A stretch of 64,000 nt of DNA from Ophioceras dolichostomum (taxonomy: Eukaryota; Ascomycota; Sordariomycetes; Magnaporthales; Ophioceraceae): the NCBI GenBank assembly GCA_003049485.1, contig PYST01000138.1, positions 1 to 64,000 of the forward strand. The letters are read 5' to 3'. How positions within the stretch are numbered: position 1 is the first letter of the stretch; each line of letters begins with the position of its first letter. Shown here piece after piece: positions 23,141 to 33,400 of this stretch. A program made the translations under genes and the position numbers. The notes beneath the pieces are model-generated. The model searched no databases. It was not told where the DNA came from and saw nothing but the letters and a program-made list of their open reading frames with translations.

Positions 23141-23676
23141 TGCCTCGACGGGGTCGATGGTTATCGTTATCTTGCTTCGAGATCGGGATATACTAGTAAG
23201 TAGTAGTTTATCATTTGCTTCATCTCTCATATGGGCAGCGTGGCGAATTAAGGTAGGATTCATGACAGCAGATCCTTTTATGGATATGAATTTTATATAG
23301 AGACGATAGTAGGAATTTGCCTACGTGAATACATTTAGTAGATTGGTATGTTCCAGCGAGGCGCCTTGCACCGTTCGTTACTCGCAGTCCATCACTTGCT
23401 GCTCGGTCGCTATAAGTGAGTGACTAGAATCGGGACCGCAACGTCAACAATCACCCGGTGACTGTCAACAAGCTCTCGCCCAATCCATAAAGCAACCATC
23501 GCACTTTCTCTTTGCCAATCTAGGTACCTACCAAGGAGGCCAGGCAGGTCACAACTCAGCATCCCAAAGAGGCAGCATTTATTCATCAGTCACCTACTTA
23601 AAACGCCACCAAAAGGAAAGGAAGAGCAAAAAAAGCCCGCAATCGTCCGCGAATCAAACTAGCCCCAAAAGGAAAA
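23141..23676. other. Intergenic: YVC1 3' end and upstream of small Cys-rich gene
   Basis: About 540 bp without a gene. A perfect palindrome TAGGTACCTA lies at 23521-23530, 147 bp before the next start codon; the motif recurs in this window. Confidence 0.5.
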
Positions 23677-23973
23677 ATGTGCCTCACAGCCTTCTTCAAA
23701 GACCCCCGGTGCGGCTGCAAGTGGACCGCCATTGTCCAGCCGTGCTTCCCGGGCTACGGCTTCAGCACCTGCCCGTGCTTCTTCAACGGGGTCGTGAAGG
23801 AGGCGCCCCGGTACTTCAAGGCGCGCAAGATGTGCTGCCCGAAGCACGACCTCTGCGGCATCTACGATCGCAACCTGATCCGCATGGTCGTCAAAATCCA
23901 GGGCGGCCTCAAGTGGGGGCTGGGGCCGAACGCAGACGATCCGGGAATCGAGTTTCGGTGCTCTGTGATGTGA
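23677..23973 (+). CDS. Small cysteine-rich protein, function unknown
   Basis: A single-exon frame of 98 residues with 10 cysteines at positions 2, 12, 14, 23, 32, 34, 53, 54, 60 and 95, arranged as CxC (RCGCKW), CxC (TCPCFF) and CCPKHDLC. There is no signal peptide: the N-terminus MCLTAFFKDPRCG is short and broken by charges, so a secreted-effector role is not supported, and the spacing suggests metal binding or a Cys-stabilised cytosolic fold. The ATG is preceded by an A-rich context (GGAAAAATG), good for fungal initiation. It stands alone, on the same strand as YVC1 537 bp upstream. I do not recognise a named family. The real-gene call rests on the ordered cysteine pattern, GC-rich third positions and clean start and stop. 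Confidence 0.72.
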   Translation: MCLTAFFKDPRCGCKWTAIVQPCFPGYGFSTCPCFFNGVVKEAPRYFKARKMCCPKHDLCGIYDRNLIRMVVKIQGGLKWGLGPNADDPGIEFRCSVM

Positions 23974-24608
23974 GCAAAAGGACATGGCTAGGTCGAGGTG
24001 TAGTGTACGTACGTGCGCTGGCGAGGTGGCCAAGGTTAGTATGGCCTGTCTACACTCTGTTGCCAAAGAGTTTGGTCAGTTGACTGACCCACGATCGAAT
24101 AGAAATACAGTAGCCGAGAAGAGAAACTCAACAGGACGGCCGAAAGAAAGGAGTCCGGGCGGCGGAGGCTCCGCGTCCAGCACCCTAACACTGTCAGGTT
24201 CTTGTACCTCTGCTAGAACTGAGTGTAGACATTGGAAAGAGATTTGGAAGAAAACGAACACAGAGAAGGCAAGAAGGCAAGCTGGACCCCCAACTCCAGT
24301 CAGATATCAATCGCTCTCTCGCTACTCCGGTGTGCAAACCCGTTCCCTTCAAATGCAACGCCTATAGAAAACGAGTGTGTACGCGTTCTATATACTACCA
24401 ACTCCCGCTAGTTTCGCCCTCCAGCTTGACACACAGCATATGTTATCAGTCCAGTTCAGCCCAATGCCGAAAAAAAGAATGGAAAAAATATCATATATAA
24501 TTCGGTTTGCTCCCACAAACAATGCCCCTTTCCATGCCACCGCCACAGCCCATCATGTCCACATCATCATATATATCGATCCCACCCCATCCCATCCCAT
24601 CTCCTCCG
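23974..24608. other. Convergent 3' intergenic region
   Basis: About 640 bp between the stop codons of the Cys-rich gene (+) and the epimerase (-), AT-rich around 24480-24580. No gene is recognised. Confidence 0.55.
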
Positions 24609-25508
24609 TCACAGTTTCCCAGCCCTTTTCTCAACCGCCTCCCTCAGCACCCCAATAACCTCGCTCGGATCCTTCGCCCCAAACACCGCGCTCCCCGCCA
24701 CAATCACATTCGCGCCCGCATCCGCCGCCAGATCGATCGTGCTAGGCCCCAGCCCGCCATCGACCTCGATGTTCAGCTCCGGATACCTCTCCCTCAGCGC
24801 CTTCACCTTCGGCAGCTCCGACGCCATGAACTTCTGCCCGCCAAAACCCGGCTCGACCGTCATGATCAGCACCATTTCGGGCCTCTCCTTCTCGTCCGCG
24901 GCCTCCAGTATCTCGTAGAGCACGTCGACTTTTGTGGCGGGCTTCAGCGCGATGCCCGCCTGCAGGCCCTGCTCGTGGATGTAGCGTATCAGCTCGCGGG
25001 GGGAGGTGCGCAGTTCCGAAGTAGCGGAGGGCGTCTCGGCGGCCGTGCTGAAGGCAGCCTCGTAGTGGAAGCAGTACAGGTCGCAGCCGGCGGCTTTGAA
25101 CTCCTTCACCCAGCGCTTCGGCTCCGCGATCATCATGTGGCAGTCGAAGGTGCCTTTGCCCTGGGGCGTGGAGGGGGGGTCGACGTGTCGTCGGATGGAG
25201 GCGACGACGGGCGGGCCGAAGGTTATGTTGGGGACGAAGTGGCCGTCCCTGTGTTGAGTTGTTCGTTGGTTGGTTCCCGTTAGAGGCGCGGACTGCCCGG
25301 CCTGCTCAGAAAGGGAGGCTCTGAGCAGGGAGGGAGGGAAGGGAAGAGAGAAAAGGAGGAGTTTTCCTATCGTTGTAGGATGGGAGACTTACATGATGTC
25401 CACATGCAGCCAGTCGGCCCCCTGGCTGATAGTCTTCGAGCAATCATGGCCTAGGTTGCCGAAGTCCGCGGACAGGATCGACGGCGCAATTATTGTCTTT
25501 GGTGCCAT
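24609..25508 (-). CDS. RPE1: Ribulose-phosphate 3-epimerase
   Basis: The enzyme interconverts ribulose 5-phosphate and xylulose 5-phosphate in the non-oxidative pentose phosphate pathway in the cytosol. Two exons, 25508-25393 and 25248-24609, are joined across a 144-bp GT-AG intron inside the conserved HVDIM-DGHFVPN motif and encode 251 residues. The (beta/alpha)8 barrel landmarks are in order: MAPKTIIAPSILSADFGNL, HVDIMDGHFVPNITFGP, DCHMMIAEP, GIALKPAT, MTVEPGFGGQKF, EVDGGLGPSTI and AGSAVFGAKDP. The catalytic Asp pair (in VDIMD and VDGG) and the metal-binding His residues are present. A Ser/Thr-rich insertion between FHYEAAF and SPRELIRYIHEQG is typical of filamentous fungi. The spliced frame and the length leave little doubt. 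Confidence 0.96.
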
Positions 25509-26710
25509 TCTGATGAGAAGACGAGAAGACGAACGACGGGAGGAACAGTGAGAATAAAAAAGAGGAAAATTACACTTTTGACACGCTCGCGAATGCAGAA
25601 AGGCAATGGTGAGGAACTGGCTGGAGGTTTACGTTCGGGAGGAGCTGTGCAATGTATTTCATCGGGGGATGAAGCGTGATAGTGGGATGCTTGGTGGGAG
25701 GGATGGTGGGATGTATCAATTGGTGGGGCCAACGGGCGAGCTCCGGCTGAGCTCCGCGGAGCTTTCGTCTGCGCCGTTGCAGTCTACACCCACCCACACT
25801 CCCGAGCCCGGCGCCGAGAAGAGCAACGGCCTGGGAGGTGATTCTTTTATGCTTACGCTTTATGCAAATAGGTGTAGGTAGGTGGTAGGTAGCTGCCCAT
25901 CTAAGGTAGAAAGAGGAGATTCAACGCTCCAATCACAATGCCACAATGCCGAGTTGGCCAGATCGAGGCGAGGCCCCTGAATGGACTGGAACCCCGAGTC
26001 CAGGCCACATTCATAGCAGCATACATATACGGCTCTCATTCCGGTCAGGTTGCCCAATGAACATTGGGATTTCTGTATAGACTCCTGTAACCCATAGTAA
26101 CTAATAAGGTGTCATGCGATGCAAAAAAAAAAGCTTCCCAGGTAAACTCTGGTAGGGTATGCAGTCAACCACTCCTCTCCAACGCAAGTCGAATGAGCGT
26201 GCGGGGATATCTGCGGCTGTGCCGATGTCTACGTTGTAGTAGGTAGGTAGGAGTTGCTCCTGAAGCGAGTGCAATGGGAAGGCCAAAACTGTGTCTCTAT
26301 CCCCATTTCTCTTTCCTTCTCCCTATTCTCTCCCCCATCTTATGCGTGCTCTGATAATAAAACGACGGTGATGATACCGCACCAAAACCTGCCAAACCCG
26401 TCTCCATTGCCGTATCGTTGATACGTAGGTAAAAACAAACCAGAACCCCTCTTTAACATGCGATTATGGGTGGTGATAGCTATAAGCTAATCCCCCAGCG
26501 TATTATTATGTACAAGTCGTTGTTGTTGCGTCGAGTCCCCTCTACCACCACCACCACCTCTTCCACCCCCCGGCAGGGGAGCCGAGGTGTAGGTTGGGAT
26601 AGGTAACCGTACAGAATAAACGTACGGGGGAGAATGAGAAGAACCTCCGGGAAGGGAGAGGAAAGCACCCCCCGTACCCTCGTTCAGCGGCGGCGTCGTG
26701 CAGCACTAGA
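25509..26710. other. Intergenic: RPE1 promoter region
   Basis: About 1.2 kb upstream of RPE1 and downstream of the next minus-strand gene. A perfect 12-bp palindrome GCTCCGCGGAGC lies at 25751-25762 beside other GAGCTC copies. GTAGGTAGG-type motifs occur at 25873-25893 and 26238-26251. No gene is recognised. Confidence 0.5.
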
Positions 26711-27952
26711 CTAGGCCTGGGCCTCGATACCCTCGCTCGAGCCCGCCGTAGCAGGCCGGTCCATTGGTCCTAACTCAGAGCCCTGGCTGCCGCTCTGGGC
26801 TCGCCGTCGGCCGGGCATCAAGAACCGCGAGACCATCGGGTTTGTTGTCGTCGTCGAAGAAGGATTGGCGGCGTTGTTTGGGTGAGCATTGCTACCGTCC
26901 GAGTGCGGCTCCGAGCCGAACTTGGAGAAGAAGCTCTTCTTCTTCGGGGGTTGTTGTTGCTGCTGCGCGGAGGCCTTCTGCTGCTGCTGCTGATGTTCAT
27001 CGCCGCCGAGACCGACGTCCTCGAACCGCTCCTCGGGAGTGGGCGGCTGCTCTCGTTCGCGCTCGGCGAGGGCGCGGCGCTGCTCGCTCAGGGACGAGCG
27101 CGGCATCAGCCGGGGGTATCGCGCCGAGTCGAGGCTCTGTCTCGTCTGCGCATCGTGGGCGGAGATTTGTTGGCGTGCGGAGATATCCTGGAAAGGAACA
27201 TGGAATGTTAGTGGTATGGTGTGGGGCTTGGAGTGATAATATGTACGCAGGAGTCTCCAATCCATCCCGGGCGCTCCGGAGGAAGATTGACAGACAAGGG
27301 GAGAGAGAAAAGGGCAAAAAAGAACGCACAAATGAACGGCGGTAGGAATCGAACGACTCTCGCGAAATAGAGAAGTGTTCTATCTCACCGCCTCCGACGC
27401 TGCTGCGGGTGTCTGTGGAGTTGCGCGAGAGGTACCGCTTCGGCCAGGCGGCGTCGTGCTCAGTTGGTGATGGCTGGTAGTTCCGTTGTTCCCTTGTCAG
27501 CCAGCCAAGTCCTCGCTCAACCTCCGTTGTAGGCTTGTGGTATGGCATTGGGAGGGGTCGCATCAGGGCATCACGCGGGTGCGCATCAATCCGAGACCTA
27601 CAGGAAGGTAAACACCGCTATCGTTGACCACTATAGCTCGCTTGTTGTCAGTCAATGGGTCTTGTGATGCTTTTCCTAGGGCGGGGAAGGGTTGGCTGGC
27701 TGGCTGGCTGGCTGGCTAGCTGGCTAGTGCTGTCCGGAGCGGGGTGTCCAGGGGTGAGGACGGGGATGGGGGCGAGGGTTAGGCGAGCATGGATGGCCCG
27801 GGTCTATGTACTAACCGCTCATCTTGTATTCGCCATTATCGTTGCTTCTCCTGCTCCGGATGCTGAGGGCGGATGAAGCCTTTGATCCCACTGTGTCTAC
27901 TCGTTCGAATCCAGGATGCGCAGGATCATCGTTGGCGACGACCATCTCCGGG

Positions 27953-27983
<31 letters not shown>

Positions 27984-28035
27984 TCTCATTCGCGGCGCCG
28001 CCGGGACGGCGAGTGAACGGGTTGCGGATCGGCAT
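26711..28035 (-). CDS. Conserved fungal protein of unknown function, poly-Gln and Ser-rich
   Basis: Four exons (28035-27816, 27630-27602, 27473-27330, 27187-26711) encode 289 residues. The protein starts MPIRNPFTRRPG, carries nine consecutive Gln, then the well-ordered segments HPGFERVDTVGSKASS, VVNDSGVYLPPSPTE, DTRSSVGG and ISRESFDSYRRSFDIS, and ends in a disordered tail with another Gln run and SRFLMPGRRRAQSG. The exon 2 model (29 nt) is supported because splicing joins VVNDSGVYLP to PSPTEHDAAWPKRYL in frame. Many Ser/Arg contexts (RRAQS, SRESF) look like kinase sites. No catalytic domain, signal peptide or membrane segment is visible. I recall similar uncharacterised proteins in Sordariomycetes but cannot assign a role. 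Confidence 0.78.
27682..27728. repeat. CTGG/GGCT tetranucleotide repeat in an intron
   Basis: Repeated GGCT units with two CTAG interruptions lie inside intron 1 (27815-27631) of the Gln-rich gene. The repeat is probably length-variable and does not disrupt the splice sites. Confidence 0.6.
27953..27983. repeat. CTG/CAG trinucleotide repeat encoding poly-Gln
   Basis: About ten CTG units on the + strand are read as CAG codons on the minus strand, encoding the Gln run near residue 20 of the gene at 26711-28035. Confidence 0.8.
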
Positions 28036-30493
28036 ATTGCGACTGCTGTTGTGAGCGGCGGCCGCTGTGAGTGATTGGCGGCGTTTTGTAAAGCACTCAA
28101 ATATTGTCTAGTGTAGGTGGTGGCGAATAAGCAAGCAAGGTCGAGTCGAGCTGCGCAGCAGTCTTCTGCTTTCTCTCTGGAATTATTTGTTTACCACGAA
28201 TCGCGCAACGGTTTTTGGATGGGATTGAAGAAGAACATAAACTAGCAAGTGAAGAAAAGGAAAAAGAAACTTTCCGTCTCTCGTTTCCGGGAAAGAATTG
28301 GAACTACTAATGAACTAAAACATCCGAGCTGGTGGGATGAGGGGGGGCGGTGGTGCATGGGCAAAAAATAAGTTCTGGAACTTTGATCTGCGGTTGTTCA
28401 GCGGACTTGGATTGGACGGCGGACAAGGGGGTTGCTTTCTCCGGTCATCATCAATGATCATGTTCCGTCAGCAGATTGATAAACTCATCGATGCTCCAGT
28501 GGTTCCCACTTGCGCAACCACATCTGGGGGGCTTCTTTGGTTGACCGGCTGGCCGGCTTCAAGCCTCCAGTCTATAGGGCGGACGCTCGAGGCAAAGCCT
28601 CGCCCCCCAAGGATTCGGTACGATGGGGGGTTAAAATGGCGCAGAGGCTCGCAGATCACTGGCTCCCTGACTCTCTGCCGACTGGCCCTCGGTGCCGATG
28701 GATGGCGAACGCAAAAAGGCATCAATGATGATTCGATGACATCTTCGCCTTCCCTCCATTGGATCAATCGCTGCCCTCCTCTTCATTTACGGAGTACAAC
28801 GTACAGGGCAAAGCCGTGGAGCGCCGCAACAGCATATGCCGAGGGAGGAGGAGTGCACTCGGTGTTGACCAAGTATGGAAGCTGCAAACACCAAGCGGCG
28901 GATGCCTCACCTCCCAACATCGCTCAAGTCGCTGATGTCAGTCCTGTGCCTGCCATTGGCATCATTGATTTCTTCCACCTGCGAATCAGCTCCGAGTCGC
29001 TCGCCCAGGAGGCATTTTAGCCGGGCGGCGGGTGCCGCTGGGCAAGGCATTGGCATGACGTGAGAGCCATCCCACCCATCCATCGTCGGCATCCTTGGCC
29101 GGGGACTGTCCTTATTTGTGCCTGCCGTCCACTTCATCACCAGACAAAGAGGAGCGAAGCAGCGCCAACGGACAGGATATTGGAATGGAATCAAGCGGGA
29201 AACCCGTTACTACTGACCGAGCCGGCCCCCAACGATGATGCTTAATTGGTGGTGGTGCTGGTGGACGGACTGGCGGACAAACGGCCAACCCGGGGTGTCC
29301 ATCGAGAACGTGCGCTGTAGGACCCCTGGGCCCTGAAACCCCGCATCGGCACGATGATCTTCGTTCGCCCTGCCGCATTCCCGCTATCCGCAGCTCTCCC
29401 ATGTGCCTGCCCGCCCGTCACCTGTTCATCATCAGACGAGCGTGGTGTTGCAGGCAAAGCCACGTCAATTGTCAATCATGCATATGCCCATGTACAACAC
29501 TGGAGAAGGAGGCGACAGAGGTTCCACGGTCAACTGGCTGGCCGGCTGTTCCTGTCCAGGACTCAATAGATTCTCGCCACCGACAACGAACGAGCCATTG
29601 AGTGCAACAGGATTACACGGCCTAGACATGGACATGCCTTGATTGGGTAACTGGCCGACAACTGAACCACGACAGGTCTAAACGATTAGACGAAATGTTT
29701 CAGTCGATACCTACCTACACACGCACTGACTACGCCTAGTCGCGCCACAGATCACCCCAGTCACATACATTCATCATCAAGAGTCGATTATTATCACCTT
29801 GTACGCCCGGCCTCATTCGAAAGTGCCAAAACAACGGCTCGAGTTCATCTATCTGCCTTTTTGTTTTGTTTTCCTTCTTCTATCTCCGACAATGACGAAT
29901 AGGGGTACCAAAGGGGGTAAAAAGACATCAAAGCCATCGTCTGGTCTGTGTTTGATGATTGTCATACCAGACTCACGAACATAGCTAATTCTTCCCTCCG
30001 AATCGCCTCCTGAAAAGAACGCCCCTCAGGATCCCAAGGTCCACGCCGCGCTCACTCTCTAGACGCCATGTTTCGTGATGCCTCGATATCAAGGAGGGAT
30101 TGTGAGGGAAGAAAAGAATGGGAAAATAAGAGAAAAAGAAAAGAAATAGGTTGCTGGAGAAGGAAAAAAATACACGAGTGGAAAATCAAGGTAAAGAAAT
30201 CGCAACGAGGTGCTCGCAGGGTGATAAATAAGAAAAAAGAAGAGAGATGAGAACAAAAACCCCCAATCTTAGATATATGGAGATATCAGAAGATCAAAAG
30301 CAAAAAAGCTAATACGTTGCTGGCAAAAAAGCTAACACGTTGCTGGCAAAAAAGCTAATACGTTGCTAGCAAAAAGCTAATACGTTGCTTCTGTGTGAGG
30401 CTTCATAGAGGAGAGGCGGCCGACTGTGTCTTCTTGGGTTTGGGTCGCAGTAAGGGGGCGACGGTAGTCGTTGGATGCGGCATAGCTACCTAG
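28036..30493. other. Gene-free region of 2.5 kb with tandem repeat
   Basis: Lies between two minus-strand genes and should hold the promoter of the Gln-rich gene and the 3' end of the acidic-protein gene. The longest open frame (28337-29020, + strand) translates to Trp/Pro/Arg-rich sequence without recognisable motifs and lacks a neighbouring exon that would extend it. A TACCTACCTAC motif is at 29708-29718 and a 23-bp tandem repeat at 30301-30391. Confidence 0.5.
30301..30391. repeat. 23-bp tandem repeat, about four copies
   Basis: Units begin at 30301, 30324, 30347 and 30370. Each is an A-run followed by GCTAATACGTTGCT and a two-base linker. The second copy has AACACG instead of AATACG, and the fourth has lost one A. 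The repeat sits 100 bp beyond the stop codon of the acidic-protein gene, so it may fall in its 3' UTR. Confidence 0.9.
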
Positions 30494-31516
30494 CTAGACG
30501 CTGCGCACCCTCTTCTGAGGGTGGTCCTCCTCCTCCTCCTCCTCCTCCCATTTCTCCTCGTCGTCGTCGTTGTCCTCGTCGTTGTAGCAGCGGCGGGCGT
30601 TCTTGTTCCTGTTGTTGTTGTTTTTCGGAGGAGTGGCACCACCACCAGTGGACGGAGAAGGAGAGGCCGCGGCCGCGGCCACCGAGACGAGTCGCTCCCG
30701 GACGAGGTGCTCCGGGCCGACGACGTTGCTGGATCCGTTGACGTCGACGCCCGCGTCGACCTTGATCCGCAGCCGCCGCGGCTTGCCGTCCTCGTCCACC
30801 ATGGGGATGCCCATGTTGGCGCTGCTCGAGTCGCGGATCGCGCGCAGGACGGCCGAGGCGATGCGGCCGACGCTCTGCGCAGGGTCGTTGGAGGCAGCGG
30901 GCACGACGACGCTGTTGCTGTCGCCCGAGACGCGGACGGCTGTGGAGATGCGCATCTCGATCGGGGACATGCCGGAGATGTCGTCGTCGTCGTTGGCGGC
31001 CCCGTCCTCGTCGTCCACGTCGTCGTCGTCGTCGTTGTCCACTTCGACGTCTTCGTCGTCCTCGAGATCGAACGCTTCGACGTCGTTGATGCCGGCGGCG
31101 TCGTCGTCGTCGTCGTCGTCGTCGTCGAGGACGATGGCTTCAGCTGCGGCTCTATCAGCAGCAGCAGCGGCGGCGGCGGCAGCAGCGGCGGCGGCGGCGT
31201 TGTTGTCGGCTGGCTGCTGAGCCATTGGGGGCGACGGCCGGGCTCGGACGAGGAGCTTCAGCCTGTGTGTTGTGGGGTTGTTGGCGTTCAGCTCAGCAGC
31301 GCGCGCCCGGTCGCGGAGGCCTTGGTCAAGCACCGCTTGAATGTTCCGTGAAGTGGCCTGCATGCGGAGTTGATTCAGAGTCGCCATGCGCTCGTTGAAT
31401 GAGGAAGCGCCCACTCCATTGGCATTTTGTGTCGTGTATGCCGGGGGAGGGCCCGGCCCCGGCCAGCTCTCCGAATCCTGGGGGAAGTTGAGGACGGTCC
31501 CGCGTCGTTGAGACAT
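30494..31516 (-). CDS. Acidic low-complexity nuclear-type protein, unknown function
   Basis: A single exon of 340 residues. The N-terminal third looks folded or conserved (TVLNFPQDSESWPGPGPPP, SSFNERMATLNQLRMQATSR, IQAVLDQGLRDRARAAELNA). It is followed by a poly-Ala run encoded by GCC/GCT-type codons (31150-31203), a long Asp/Glu-rich stretch encoded by GAC repeats (30985-31130), then a basic-hydrophobic patch (DEDGKPRRLRIKVDAGVD). The acidic C-terminus ends with the nuclear-localisation-like PQKRVRSV. The alternation of acidic and basic segments suggests a chromatin or nucleolar partner protein, but this is inference; no catalytic domain is visible. The start follows the conserved-looking MSQRRGTVLNFP. 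No intron is needed. Confidence 0.72.
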   Translation of the reverse strand: MSQRRGTVLNFPQDSESWPGPGPPPAYTTQNANGVGASSFNERMATLNQLRMQATSRNIQAVLDQGLRDRARAAELNANNPTTHRLKLLVRARPSPPMAQQPADNNAAAAAAAAAAAAAADRAAAEAIVLDDDDDDDDDAAGINDVEAFDLEDDEDVEVDNDDDDDVDDEDGAANDDDDISGMSPIEMRISTAVRVSGDSNSVVVPAASNDPAQSVGRIASAVLRAIRDSSSANMGIPMVDEDGKPRRLRIKVDAGVDVNGSSNVVGPEHLVRERLVSVAAAAASPSPSTGGGATPPKNNNNRNKNARRCYNDEDNDDDEEKWEEEEEEEDHPQKRVRSV

Positions 31517-33400
31517 GGCGATATATGTCTGGTGATGGATTTACGGTCCGAGGTGGGATCAGCTTTGCCTTTCGTAGTGTGTCGAGATCAGGATCCCGTC
31601 TATCCTTCCAGGATGCTCTCTTGACGTTCTCAGGTAGTGCTCCCAAACAGAACACAGGATGGCAGTGTGTATATGCGTTGATTTAGACAGCGCAGAGGCT
31701 CGGAGAGGAGGTGTAAGAGAAAAGAAGGATTGAGAGAGATGGTTTGAGGTGCGTTGGTACGGTGGGAGAAGTGAAACCGAGAATATGTCGGGTTGGGGGG
31801 AGGGAGGCAGAAGATATAGAACATCCAGACCGAGACGGGAGGAAAAGGCGACGGAAATGGGGGGCCAGTGAGTTGGTCAGGTGGGAAGATGAAAATGGAA
31901 TGGAAGGAGGCTGTTGGGTCACTTACATTCAGAGTGAACAGATCAATAGCATCATCATCACAATAGCATCACAATAGGCAGGCGCGTTGCACGGGCCGAA
32001 CTTTCAGCTTGCCCCCCTTTAACAACAATAGCAACGGTGCACCGTCACTTCCTGCCATGTTTGTGGCTCACTGTTGGTGCGCAACCAATTCGTGCCTGCC
32101 ATTCACAGCTCAAGGATTGAAACTTCCCCGTCGATGCTGGTATTGTGGTCGTGCGATTCATTCACGTTGCCAGCCGTCGCTTCCTGAATAGAGAGTCTGA
32201 ATAGGATCGATGCGAATGGGGACCCGCCCCAACATCAATAAGATTTCCCATTGATGTTTGTGCTATTGGCAGGCGAAACCCAACCACCCAATCACTAATA
32301 AGAAGGTGTGATGAAACCCAACAGCTGTTCTTCTTTTACGTGAATACGACGTGAATGCAGGAGGTGACCGCCAGCTGGGTTGACCAGCATGCATTATCTC
32401 TGACGACATTGATGCCTTCCTGTTGATATTGTTCCAAGCTTGATATTGTTGTCACTGACAGTTGAGGCTGTTCAAAGCAAGGGAGACAACATTCTATAAC
32501 CACGAGGTCTGGCGGCCTGCAAGTCACCGTCGCCAACATTGGGGTTTCGTCTTGAACATCCCTTACCTGAAGACGAAAATTTCAGGAGCGGAAACGGCTC
32601 CAAACAGCGAGTGCTCGTCTGACATTTCCAGATGTGTGTCAGCTAAACGGCTAGAGCCTGCCATAGGCATGTTCTAGTATGCGGAAGCAAAGAGAGTTCT
32701 TGCTCCGACAAGAGTCAAGTGAGCTCGACGTTGCGGCTTAGGAGCACTCCGAACGGGGCTGATGCTCAATGCCATATTAAGTACCTGGCCGGATTCATCA
32801 CGATCATATACCTACAGGGCAGCTTGTCTGACAGGTCTCATGTTTCGCGGATGCGTGGACGCCTGAGGAGAGAACACAGGGTTATTCTGTAAAGAGCTAA
32901 CCGGATTGAAGCAAGGCTCTGGGAGCCTGGTAGACAGGCAGGTGAAGGACTTGTTAAAACATTCTGAAATTTGTCTTGATTAACTAAGGGTTAATACGCG
33001 TGAATGCAGGCAGGCAGGCTCGTACATACAGGCACAGACAAGGGTATTTGTTCCAAGGGCCCCCAACAGGCCCCATTCTCCAAAATCACCAACATTCATA
33101 CACAACATTCCAAATTAAAATCCAGTGTTCCACAACATGTCGCGGCTGAACCAGGCTGTCGGGCTGACCATAGTGTGGGTACCAACCGTGTGGCGTTTGT
33201 CCCAACAACACCTGGGGAGAAGGCTGAAGAAAGTATGTAGGTTGTAGTCCTCGATAAATGTAGAGGTAAATCCAAGAAAAAGGGAAACAAACGCTCGCAG
33301 ATGGGGGTATGGTATGTTTGTTTGTTTTATGTCGGTCGTTCTTCTTTCCTCTTTGTGTGTTTTTTTCCCATCACTCAGCTTCGTTCCGTCCGTCACCTTT
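31517..33400. other. Gene-free region of 1.9 kb
   Basis: Between two minus-strand genes, it holds the upstream region of the acidic-protein gene and the 3' side of the membrane-protein gene. A hairpin with 9-bp perfect arms (AACATCAAT / ATTGATGTT, 10-nt loop) lies at 32231-32258. No coding region is recognised. Confidence 0.5.
32231..32258. repeat. Inverted repeat, 9-bp arms
   Basis: AACATCAAT at 32231-32239 and its exact reverse complement at 32250-32258 flank a 10-base loop. It has no following T-run, so it is not terminator-like, and its function is unknown. Confidence 0.45.

Noticed and set aside
21989..23263. 424-codon antisense frame under YVC1
   Set aside because: It lies opposite conserved YVC1 codons; antisense frames of this size are common in GC-rich genes.
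27368..27382. tRNA B-box match GTTCGATTCC (minus strand)
   Set aside because: It falls in coding sequence for RESFDSYRR of the Gln-rich gene, and no A-box or cloverleaf surrounds it.
27899..27912. tRNA B-box-like GTTCGAATCC
   Set aside because: It is coding sequence (HPGFERVD, other strand), with no cloverleaf.
28337..29020. 227-codon open frame on the + strand
   Set aside because: No recognisable domain, atypical composition (Trp, Arg, Pro, Ser), no extending exon, and overlapping open frames on the other strand suggest GC-driven chance.
30301..30391. CRISPR-like array
   Set aside because: Units are contiguous without unique spacers, and the organism is a fungus; this is a plain tandem repeat.
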